Part shown: in pieces, positions 16,110-25,700 of the stretch | How the letters are laid out: each line of letters starts with the position of its first letter | How positions within the stretch are numbered: position 1 is the first letter of the stretch | Source: a virus | IMG/VR virus record: IMGVR_UViG_3300030104_001516 | Coordinates: 8,625 to 40,784 of that record | Length of the DNA: 32,160 bases | Direction: 5' to 3' (one strand) | Made by a program: the position numbers and the translations under genes | The notes under the pieces: model-generated | The model's input: the letters and a program-made list of their open reading frames with translations, nothing else | What the model was told of the DNA's origin: nothing | The model's database searches: none

Positions 16110-19100
16110 ATGCCCATAGGACACATATACGAAGGAGACAACAAGCAGTCAGAGTTAGATCGTTACGGCAGTCAACTTGAGGACGTCATGAGTCGGATGC
16201 CAAACGGGGCTGACGATGCAAACTATAGACGTCTCTTAATGAAGAACAGGCATTGGACTGAAAACTTTTATAAGGCAGCAGGCAAAGGCATACTTAAAGC
16301 TACCGAAAGTACCATTAACTTTCCATTTGATTTGGCAGGTTCTGAAAAACGATTTGCTACTTTTTCAGATTACATTGCTGACAACCCTGACAGCACCCTG
16401 TTCCAGATAGTCGAAGACGTCTCCCAGTTGGGTACTGGTTTGATCACTGGAGGTGCTCTGATTAAAGGAGCTAAAGGCCTCAAGAACAACAAAGAGGCTA
16501 TTGAAGAATTAAGGCGTGCTCAATTAAGAGACGCAGGCGTGCGTGGAGGGAGTAAAAGACTTGGAGCTAAAATGTGGGACACTGCTAAAAGAGGCGCGTT
16601 CCACGGTGCTGTTGCTGAAATGTTAGCCTTTCGAGGACAAGATGAAGCATTATTACTAAGTGCTTTCTTTGACAAACATCCTGATTACAAAACTGCTTTT
16701 GATCAGGTAACAAGTCAGGAGGGGTGGGAAAACAACACGGTTGAAGAGAACGGGTATAGTTTTCAAGCTGCCTTAAAAAACATAAAAGGTCGTGCAGCTT
16801 TTGCAGGCGAAGGAGCCATAATAGGCGCGTTGGCTAACTTCCTTATGGCGGGAGCAGGTGCTGCATGGAGAGCAGCTAAGGGGGAAAGCAAAGGAGCTTT
16901 AGAGTCAGCAGCACGAGGAACGGATACTATTGGTGATGATGCTGCACAAAAAACAGCAGACAAAGCTGACGGAGTTGATGAAATCGATGATACTTCTTTA
17001 AAGGCAAGTCAGGAAGATGAAGCCAACAAAGCGTTGTCTCAAGCACGAGATGATTTACACGAAGCTGAACTAGATGCTAGGGCTGCAATGGAAGATGGGC
17101 AACCAAAGGTACGTGATGACGATAGCACTGCCACACGTAATACTGATTTGATGCCCGAAGAAGCTGACGATTTTTTACGTCCTGAAGCAACAACATCAAA
17201 AGGCATCAACAAAGACGTGTACACACAGGAGCCTATCGCAAGAGACACTCCTATTAGTGTGAAGACACAAATCCTCAAAGGGGGAGCACGTACTGCTTTT
17301 GAAAACAACACAGTACTTTTAAACAAGAACAAAGCGGTAAGTGAGTTCAATCTGTCTAGTCCCAATGCTGAAAAATTTACAGGAGACAATGGCTTCAATG
17401 CCAAAGACATTTTTGACACCGCAGATGACTACCAACGCTTTTTAATTGAGAAAGAAAAAGCACGACAGTTCTTTCCAAGATTAAAGAAAGAATCAAAAAA
17501 GGCTTATGAAGCACGTGTAGAAAAACACGCTATAAACGAAAGCAAACGCTTAGGTTTGGGCAACTGGTACAAGTATGAGTTTCGTGCTCCAGCCAAACTC
17601 TCTCATCTAAAATTGAACGATGATGAGTTGAAGATGCTGTTTAAAGAAGATCATGCTGAAGGTGCTAAGACAATGGTAGACATGTTGCGTGGCACATTCA
17701 AAGACAGTGCAGGTAAAACTGTAAGGTTTACTCCTGAAGAAATACTAGCACAGGCATCAAAGGTCATGCGCCTAGACACGTCGTTTACCGACAACGGAAT
17801 GCAATATTTCCAAGGACGTTTCATGCACCTTTTCATGGACTCCTATAAACAAAATTTTGAGAAGATTTCAGACGCTGATACTTTTGCTAAAGCTGTAGGA
17901 TACGTTAACCAACCAAAGGACATGAGCTTGGATGACATGTTGAGAAATCACATGTTTGATTCAATAGACGATTTAGCAGCTTCTACCGGATTGTCTTCAC
18001 GCAGTGCAATGCACCGGATAACAAAAGGTCGTGGTGCTTTTGATCAGATTTTTGATTCAATGGACATGTCTCGGATGGCCAACCTAGACACAGAAGTCAT
18101 GAAAGAAATGAACGCACGCATCATGGCTTACCGTCTGACACAGGCTATCGGTATGAAAAACTACCGAGACCTAGCTAAGAAAATTGCTAACTCAACTATG
18201 GAGGATTTAAAAACTACTCCTGATGGACAGCAATTAGTCAAAGAGTACATGATTGAAATGGAAAAGCAGGCTGCACGTATTGAGCAGATGCAGAAGCTAC
18301 GTAGAGCTTCAGGAAAAGTCCTGCGATCATGGCGCGACTTTAACGATGTAGGTCTTACTGGAATTGAAGGTGGAAAGCTATTGGCTGAAAAAGGTGGGCT
18401 AGGCAACCTCAAGAAACACGCTCAACGTACTGACGCAATCTTTGATGCTGCAGATAATCAGTTGGACGGGGCAACAGCAGCTTCAGACTACTTGGTAAAA
18501 ACAACCAACTGGATAGATGTCCACAACGAATATTGGCTAAATTCCCTTTTAAGTGGCACAAAAACTCAAGTTGTGAACATGTTATCTACAGGGATGCACA
18601 TGTACTACAAACCTTTAGAGGGAATTATCGGAAGTTTGGGAGACCCTCAAGCACGCCGAGGTTTCACTAAAGCATTGGTTCAGACTGCCATGATTAACGT
18701 GCAGGTTGCCAAAGTGATTGCAAAACTAGGAGCCAATAAACTCAAAAGAATGTCACGCCTTGTTGATGAGAATCAATACTTACAAGATCGTGGTGACATT
18801 TTTGCAGGAGGTTCAGGTGTGGCTACTGATTCGTACCAACAAGCACTAGGTGCAGTTGCAGGAGCACGTAAAGCCATGCGTACTGGGGATGCTACTTTAA
18901 CTCGTGGTGCTGATCTGTTTGATGTTACACCGGCTAATGTCATTGGAGGTGACTTGCTTAGTGAAGGTGCATCACAGATGGCTAAAAACACCTTAGACCA
19001 CATAGGTAACATTATAAGATTACCTAGTCGTTTAATGATCACAGGTGACGAACTATTTAAACAAATCAGCTTTAGGTCTGCAGCTATGGGAAGGCTTGCA

Positions 19101-20810
19101 GCAGATGCGTATGAAGTAGCCATTGAGCGTGGCTTAAAGCCTAGTGAAATTGATTCTGATTATATTTCTAAATATGTGGGAGATCATTTTAATGGGATGA
19201 TCAGATCATCAGGACGAAGGTACTCTCCAAAGGCTTTGAAAGAAGAAGGACGTGCTGCTTACAAACAACGCAGTGAGGAAGCTAGAGAAGGCATGGAACC
19301 TTTTGAAGTGTCTGAAGATGAGTTTGTAGAAGCATATGCAAAGCGACATCAGAATCAACAGCTAGGAAGAACATCTGATATGGCAATGGACTACGCTGAA
19401 GATGTTACTTTTACTAGGTCTTTAGACGCTGATTTAAAAGCCTTACAGGACGATGAGTTTTTAGGAAACGTAGCTGAAGATGGTTTCACACCTATACGTG
19501 TTTCTAAAAGCAGACGCTCGTTTCTGGCTGACACACAGGACATGGTGAATGCACACCCTTGGATGAGAATCCTGATGCCTTTCATACGTACTCCTGTAAA
19601 CATTATTAAGTGGCCTATTGCTAGATTAGGTAGTGTGGTGGGTGCTGACGGTAAAGTATTAGGACACGAAGTAGAGTGGCTTAAACATTTGCACTTACGG
19701 TATCAGGCAGACATGGCTAGTGGAGACCCTTTACGTGCTGCTGCCGCAAGAGGTCGCATAATGACCGGAAGATTTTACTGGGCAGGTTTTGTAAGTGCAG
19801 CCATGACAGGCACTATAACCGGAGCAGGCCCTAGCAATCCCCGCGAAAAAAGAAACCTGATGGCTACTGGGTGGAGGCCTTACTCTGTTCGCGTAGGAGA
19901 TAAGTACATCAGCTACTCTCGACTTGATCCGTTCTCTGGCGTACTGGGATTAGCTGCTGACGTCTATGAGAAGTTTGAGTACTTAGGGCGTCACGGAGAT
20001 GTAGACGACAGTTGGGTTCAGGCTATTATGATGTCAGGAGCTTATTCACTGTCGAACAACATTGCAGACAAAAGTTACTTGGCTGGAATTAACAATGTCT
20101 TACAGGCTTTAATCGATCCTGAACATGAGTTTGAATCATTAGTCAAAAAACAAACAACATCTTATCTGCCTAAAATCATATCGCAGTGGACTCCCATTAC
20201 GGATGACAATTACATAAAGAAATCGTATGGGTTGCTAGAAGGGGTGCTGCAACGCACTCCGTTTGCTAACAGCTACATCGAGCCTATGCGTAATTATTTA
20301 GGAGAACCTTTAGAAGCCATGTATGCCCCAACAGTGTGGGCATCAGGGATAAACCCGTTCATGGTTTCTAAAGATAAGAACGATAGAATCTTAGATGAAC
20401 TTGTAGCCTTGCAGTATGGTTTCGGTGCTCCTAGTCCTCGTATCAAAGGAAACAAATACTTAGACATGCGTAAGTACCGTAACGCTAAGACAGGTCGTTC
20501 TGCTTTTGATCGGTATCAAGAATTAGTAGGTGAAGTTAAAAGTCAAACAGGAGGCACGCTCAGAGACGCACTGACTGACCTGTTCAACACACGCTTTTAT
20601 CGGAATGCTACTATTCTCGCAAACAGGGATTCTTTGGAATTTAAAGGAACACATCGTGACCCTCGCATTAAAGCTGTAAAAAGCGTAATGTCAAAATGGA
20701 GGTCAGCAGCTAAAGCGCAAGTCTTGCGTGAATACCCTGATCTGTTAAAAGCTGTGCAGAGCTTTGACCAAAGCGTCAACAACCAGACATTAAAAATATT
20801 AGAAATGTAA
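16110..20810 (+). CDS. internal core/ejection protein, T7 gp16-like, without visible transglycosylase domain
   Basis: A 1566-residue protein in the gp16 position. T7 gp16 (1318 residues) spans the inner membrane during DNA ejection and has an N-terminal lytic transglycosylase. Here the N-terminus (ESTINFPFDLAG near residue 70, then LGTGLITGGALIKGAKGL) shows no E-S/G catalytic motif of soluble lytic transglycosylases. A charged, low-complexity stretch lies at about 270-360. The C-terminal third carries family motifs: RTPVNIIKWPIARLG near 1159, RFYWAGFVSAAMTGTITGAGP near 1225 and SRLDPFSGVLGLAADVYE near 1270, with hydrophobic helices that could insert into the membrane. The gene lies 1 nt from both neighbours. 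Confidence 0.88.
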   Translation: MPIGHIYEGDNKQSELDRYGSQLEDVMSRMPNGADDANYRRLLMKNRHWTENFYKAAGKGILKATESTINFPFDLAGSEKRFATFSDYIADNPDSTLFQIVEDVSQLGTGLITGGALIKGAKGLKNNKEAIEELRRAQLRDAGVRGGSKRLGAKMWDTAKRGAFHGAVAEMLAFRGQDEALLLSAFFDKHPDYKTAFDQVTSQEGWENNTVEENGYSFQAALKNIKGRAAFAGEGAIIGALANFLMAGAGAAWRAAKGESKGALESAARGTDTIGDDAAQKTADKADGVDEIDDTSLKASQEDEANKALSQARDDLHEAELDARAAMEDGQPKVRDDDSTATRNTDLMPEEADDFLRPEATTSKGINKDVYTQEPIARDTPISVKTQILKGGARTAFENNTVLLNKNKAVSEFNLSSPNAEKFTGDNGFNAKDIFDTADDYQRFLIEKEKARQFFPRLKKESKKAYEARVEKHAINESKRLGLGNWYKYEFRAPAKLSHLKLNDDELKMLFKEDHAEGAKTMVDMLRGTFKDSAGKTVRFTPEEILAQASKVMRLDTSFTDNGMQYFQGRFMHLFMDSYKQNFEKISDADTFAKAVGYVNQPKDMSLDDMLRNHMFDSIDDLAASTGLSSRSAMHRITKGRGAFDQIFDSMDMSRMANLDTEVMKEMNARIMAYRLTQAIGMKNYRDLAKKIANSTMEDLKTTPDGQQLVKEYMIEMEKQAARIEQMQKLRRASGKVLRSWRDFNDVGLTGIEGGKLLAEKGGLGNLKKHAQRTDAIFDAADNQLDGATAASDYLVKTTNWIDVHNEYWLNSLLSGTKTQVVNMLSTGMHMYYKPLEGIIGSLGDPQARRGFTKALVQTAMINVQVAKVIAKLGANKLKRMSRLVDENQYLQDRGDIFAGGSGVATDSYQQALGAVAGARKAMRTGDATLTRGADLFDVTPANVIGGDLLSEGASQMAKNTLDHIGNIIRLPSRLMITGDELFKQISFRSAAMGRLAADAYEVAIERGLKPSEIDSDYISKYVGDHFNGMIRSSGRRYSPKALKEEGRAAYKQRSEEAREGMEPFEVSEDEFVEAYAKRHQNQQLGRTSDMAMDYAEDVTFTRSLDADLKALQDDEFLGNVAEDGFTPIRVSKSRRSFLADTQDMVNAHPWMRILMPFIRTPVNIIKWPIARLGSVVGADGKVLGHEVEWLKHLHLRYQADMASGDPLRAAAARGRIMTGRFYWAGFVSAAMTGTITGAGPSNPREKRNLMATGWRPYSVRVGDKYISYSRLDPFSGVLGLAADVYEKFEYLGRHGDVDDSWVQAIMMSGAYSLSNNIADKSYLAGINNVLQALIDPEHEFESLVKKQTTSYLPKIISQWTPITDDNYIKKSYGLLEGVLQRTPFANSYIEPMRNYLGEPLEAMYAPTVWASGINPFMVSKDKNDRILDELVALQYGFGAPSPRIKGNKYLDMRKYRNAKTGRSAFDRYQELVGEVKSQTGGTLRDALTDLFNTRFYRNATILANRDSLEFKGTHRDPRIKAVKSVMSKWRSAAKAQVLREYPDLLKAVQSFDQSVNNQTLKILEM

Positions 20811-20811
20811 A

Positions 20812-21369
20812 ATGGGATACTCTAGATACATAGGAGGTGGAACGACCACATCGTCAGGTGGACTTGTTCATGCTGTGTCTAATCCAGACAACAACAATTT
20901 TTCGTGGCTCTCTCCTGACCACATACAAATATATCTAAGTACAGCAGGACAAAGCCTTAGTAGCTTTGAAGCTGCCTTAAATGCAGGCACTGTAAATCTG
21001 TTTAATCCTTCTGATGGGTATGTGCTGGCAGGAACCACACTGACCTTCACGGGATTAGCAGCAAGCAGTCAGTACAAATTCCAAATAAAAAGAGTAACCC
21101 CAAAGTTAACTCATTTTGTGGATTTCACAGCAGGGTCACCGTTGACTGAGGCTGACCTTGACAACAGCAACAAATACGCTTTATTTAGAGCGCAAGAGTT
21201 GGAAGATGAGGTCAGTGATAAAACCATATCTCTAGCCAAGATGAAATCTACAGCAAACATTACTGGAGACTTTGTTGACACAACGTCAGCACAAACAATA
21301 ACTAATAAGAATTTTCCTGACTCAACATCAGTGTTTGATGGAGGGTCTTTATCCTTTAGTGGAGACTAA
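20812..21369 (+). CDS. tail fibre anchor protein (T7 gp17 N-terminal domain only)
   Basis: This 185-residue protein matches the T7-type fibre N-terminal domain that docks onto the tail between gp11 and gp12. Motifs are DHIQIYLS (37-43), the LTFTGLAASSQYKFQIKRVTP strand pair (77-97), and FVDFTAGSPLTEADLDNSN (102-120) followed by LFRAQELEDEV. After the anchor it carries an FVDTTSAQTITNK motif common in phage fibres and then stops. T7 gp17 is 553 residues; the coiled shaft and receptor-binding head are absent here, so the rest of the fibre must come from the downstream polypeptides. It begins 1 nt after gp16, with no Shine-Dalgarno site. Confidence 0.9.
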   Translation: MGYSRYIGGGTTTSSGGLVHAVSNPDNNNFSWLSPDHIQIYLSTAGQSLSSFEAALNAGTVNLFNPSDGYVLAGTTLTFTGLAASSQYKFQIKRVTPKLTHFVDFTAGSPLTEADLDNSNKYALFRAQELEDEVSDKTISLAKMKSTANITGDFVDTTSAQTITNKNFPDSTSVFDGGSLSFSGD

Positions 21370-21393
21370 TAAAAACAAAAAACCCCTCTCAAA

Positions 21394-22719
21394 ATGGCAA
21401 ATACTATTCAAGTCAAACGTCACAGTACGTACAACGAAAGCAAGAACCCAACTTCCAATCAGTTAGCTGAAGGTGAGTTAGGTTGGAATAACCACGGTGG
21501 TAGGCTGTGGATCGGAAAAAAGACATCAGGCAGCAATGTTGATGCTTACGAAGTTAACCCAACAGCGACAGCATCAGTTAAAGGATTAGCGTCTTTTGAT
21601 GCTACCGATTTTGCTGTTACAGGAGGAGCAGTGTCTATCGCAGCGATGAATGCTAACCTCCTAACAGGCACAATTAATAACGCACGGTTATCGTCTATCC
21701 CTGCCAGTGCGTTAGCAGGAAGTATAGGAAACAGTAAGTTATCTAACAATTCAATCACCATAGGAGGCACAGCAACTGCTTTAGGCGGCACAATAACCGA
21801 CCTGACTGCGTTGACTGATCTTGATCTTACTGCAGGTAACAAAACTATTTTTGATGGTGTAGGTTCCAGCACGCTGACGATAGGTGCTTCAGGCACTACT
21901 ATTAAGATTGCAGGTGACCTGACTGTTGAAGGTGATACTACCACCATAAACACAGCTACGCTTACGGTTGAAGATGATGTAATTGAAATTAGTTCAGGAA
22001 ATGATTCACGTGCTAACGCTGATGGCTCTGGCATTAAGATTCCTTGTTCTGGTGCTGATTCAGACATTACTCTTGGTTGGCAGTCCAGTACTGCATCTTG
22101 GTACTCACCTGAAAACATTAAGTCCAATAATCAAGTCATTGCCAGTGGTGGTAACTCCAGCCAATGGAATACTGCTTATAGTGACCGCATGAAGTGGGAT
22201 GGGGGTGCTACAGGGCTGAATGCAGCTACAGCACGTGCAAGCCTTGATCTTGAAATTGGCACAGACGTACAGGCCGTCCTTACTTTTGGAATTGCAAGTG
22301 GCAATGCTCTTAAAGTCGATGGCTCTCCAAATGACAACGAATACGCTAGGTTCACTGCTACAGGCCTAGAAGGAAGAACTGCAGCCGAGCTAAAGTCTGA
22401 TTTGGGTTTAGGAGGTCTCGCTGACGCCAGCACCGTCAACAACGGCAACTGGTCAGGCACTGATCTTGCAGTAGCTAACGGTGGTACAGGAGCTTCAGAT
22501 GCTACGACTGCACGTACAAACCTCGGAGTAACTGCTTCATGGGTACAGAACAACCACGCTTCATACAATTCTTTTAATATTACCACAACAGGCAAAGAGG
22601 TAATTCAAACTGTAACTGTAAATAATACAGGTCATGTCACAAACGTCACTAAGCGTACTACAAATTTCTTGGACGATGATGACACGATTGATGGTGGGAC
22701 TGTAACATGGACTAACTAA
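21394..22719 (+). CDS. tail fibre protein 1 (beta-repeat shaft)
   Basis: A 441-residue Thr/Ser/Gly/Ala-rich protein with fibre character. The N-terminal cap (MANTIQVKR, LAEGELGWN, RLWIGKK) is shared in pattern with the next protein. The middle contains repeated beta-strand segments such as GDLTVEGDTTTINTATL and VEDDVIEISSGN, seen in many phage fibres. Near 22480-22530 it has the ANGGTGASDATTARTNLGV motif, a common shaft-repeat element. The last 40 residues contain IQTVTVNNTGHVTNV, a degenerate single copy of the unit that is repeated six times in the following gene. Probably trimeric and attached to the anchor or to the next fibre protein; the contact is inferred. Confidence 0.75.
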   Translation: MANTIQVKRHSTYNESKNPTSNQLAEGELGWNNHGGRLWIGKKTSGSNVDAYEVNPTATASVKGLASFDATDFAVTGGAVSIAAMNANLLTGTINNARLSSIPASALAGSIGNSKLSNNSITIGGTATALGGTITDLTALTDLDLTAGNKTIFDGVGSSTLTIGASGTTIKIAGDLTVEGDTTTINTATLTVEDDVIEISSGNDSRANADGSGIKIPCSGADSDITLGWQSSTASWYSPENIKSNNQVIASGGNSSQWNTAYSDRMKWDGGATGLNAATARASLDLEIGTDVQAVLTFGIASGNALKVDGSPNDNEYARFTATGLEGRTAAELKSDLGLGGLADASTVNNGNWSGTDLAVANGGTGASDATTARTNLGVTASWVQNNHASYNSFNITTTGKEVIQTVTVNNTGHVTNVTKRTTNFLDDDDTIDGGTVTWTN

Positions 22720-22737
22720 TCAACACGTGCGTGAACA

Positions 22738-25700
22738 ATGGCAAACACAATAAAATTAAACCACAATGCTAATAGTGGAAAAACACCTACTGATCTTGCC
22801 GCTGGGGAGATTGCAATCAACAGTGCAAACAAAAAGATATGGGTAGGAACAGACGATACTACTAATGGGCAGGTACTTTTATTTGACCATTCGATCTACA
22901 GCACTGACCTTAGTGACAACGATACCACTTACACTTCTGGCGGTGGCTTATCTTTGTCTGGTACTGTTTTCAGTCATAGCGATACTTCTAGTCAAGGCAG
23001 CATTAACCTCAGTGGACGTCAGTACATTCAGGATTTAACTCTAGATACTTACGGACACGTCACAGGATATGGATATGGTACTGAAACAGTAACTAACACC
23101 AACACTACCTATAGTGCAGGCTCAGGACTAAACCTAAGTGGAACTACATTCAGTCACTCAGACACCTCTAGCCAAGGTAGTATCAACCTAAGTGGACGTC
23201 AGTACATTCAGGATTTAACTCTTGATACCTATGGTCACGTCACGGGGTATGGTTATGGCACTGAAACAATAACTGACTCTGACACAAACACCACATACTC
23301 TGCAGGCACTGCACTAACCCTAAGTGGGACTACGTTTAGTTTAACGAACAGTACTCAGTACCTCAAAAAATTATCAGCGGGGGCTGCAGCTAATTTAGAC
23401 ACTTACACAGATAACGGGTTTCGTTCAGTTTCTCATACAGGACACAGTAAGTTGTTGTTGAGTATGAATGCTGGAGGTTCTACAGGAACATTCCAATTAG
23501 AAAACCATTATAATGGTCAGTGTCGCGTTAGAAACAAAGTAGACAGCAGCACTTGGGCAGATTGGGAGTACTTAGTTTCTACAACTACAGGCCAAACAGC
23601 GATTTCAGGAACCATACTGCACACAGGAAACCTAACTGCAGGGGGAGGCTTAACACGCTCAAGCACTACAATTTCGCATAGTGATACTTCTAGTCAAGGC
23701 AGCATTGACGGTACTGGACGTCAATACATCCAAGATGTCACTTTAGATACTTACGGTCACGTCACAGGATTAGGAGTGGCGACTGAAACAGTAACCAATA
23801 CGAACACAACGTATACAGCAGGCACTGGTTTAAGTCTTAGCGGGACTACATTTAATATGAATGCCGCTGGGAATGGAGTGAGGGGCGGCGTCATGCTAGG
23901 GTATCCAGAGTCAGGACAATTTTACCCAGTTGAAGCTCACGCCACTTCCGAAAGACTGTATGTAAACGTGCCGTGGCAAAACACTACGTATGTTGTACAG
24001 GATGGAGGTCTTACTCAGAAGAATTTTACTACAACTCTAAAAAGTAAGCTGGATGGCATAACTGGATATAATTACTCGGCAGGTACAGGACTAACCCTAA
24101 GTGGAAGTACGTTTAGTTTAACTAACCCTACAGTTCTTGCTAGTGCAGGTAACTATGTTTGGAGTCAGTCTACAACAGCAGGAAATTACACCACAGGGCT
24201 ACAATGCTCTTTTGTTCGGAATGCCGATGGTTGGCCTAATTACGGTTCAGTATTACATGTTGGTGCTAGAGGGGGAAACGATGCTGGTGGTGATTTTCAA
24301 ATTTATTGTGGTCATGGAAGTAGCTACGGCGGGAATTATTTAAGAGTAAGAAACGCAGATAATAATGCTAGTCCGACTGACGCTTGGACTGATTGGAGAA
24401 CGATTTGGGACTCAGGCAATGTCTCTGCTGGAACTGGTATAAGTATTTCTGGAACCACTATTACAAACACTGTAACAAACACCAACACTACCTACTCAGC
24501 AGGCTCAGGACTAAGCCTTAGTGGAACTACATTCAGTCACTCAGATACTTCTAGTCAAGGCAGCATTAACCTAAGTGGACGCCAGTACATTCAGGATTTA
24601 ACTCTAGATACTTACGGTCACGTTACAGGGTATGGTTATGGCACTGAAACAGTAACTGACTCTGACACAAACACTACCTACTCTGCAGGCACAGGACTGT
24701 CTTTGAGCGGCACGACGTTTAGCGTAGACAGTAATGTACTGCGAAAGACTACTTATTATAACGCAAACACATGGATGCAGTTTAGTGGTCAGTACGGACT
24801 TTACTGGAATTCTGGTGTAGGCTCACAATGGCACATTTATCCGATAAACACGACTACGATGCTGTTCCAGACAGCAAATTCATCTGATAAGACCTGTTTG
24901 CAATTTCGAGGAGGTTCTACTACTTACGGTAGTATAGAATTTGAAGATGACGGTAAATTTATACTTCGTGATGAAGCCAACAATGAACGCTTAGGCATTC
25001 CTACATCTGGAAGTTTTGTTCGTGATAACACTCATATTGTATGGGACTCAGGAAACGTAACCGCTGGAACTGGAATAAGCATTTCTGGAAACACGATTAC
25101 AAATACTGTAACTAACACTGACACTAATTATTATCTTAATGGATTATCGTGGAATAGCTCCAACGGGGTACTAACAGCAACTGTCAGCGGGACTACTACT
25201 CGTACAGTTGATCTAGATGGAAGATATTCAACTACAGATACAAACACCACGTACTCAGCAGGCTCAGGACTAAGTCTTAGTGGGACTACTTTTAGTCACA
25301 CAGATACCTCCAGCCAAGGCAGTATTAACCTAAGTGGACGTCAGTACATTCAAGATTTAACTCTGGATACTTACGGTCACGTTACAGGGTATGGGTATGG
25401 TACTGAAACAGTAACTAACACTGACACTAATACTACCTACAGTGCTGGCACAGGACTAAGTCTAAGTGGAACTACTTTTGGTCTTAATGAAAGTTTAGGG
25501 CGAAGCTACATTGAAATGGGCAACAGCACCGGAAGTGTTTCTAACGATGGAAGTTGGAACGCTCGCTTCAATGTTGCTGGCAGTTCTCATGCTCGTATAG
25601 ATGTATATGAAAATGATGATGGAATCAAAGCAACTATGTATGCACATACAGGGCATACAGGGCCACGCTTTGGTTCCATGTCAAACCATCCGGTTAACTT

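Noticed and set aside
21546-22127. 193-codon open frame on the minus strand within fibre protein 1.
   Set aside because: It mirrors Thr/Ser/Ala-rich coding on the + strand, has Val/Pro/Ser-rich composition, and lies in a region where all other genes are on the + strand.
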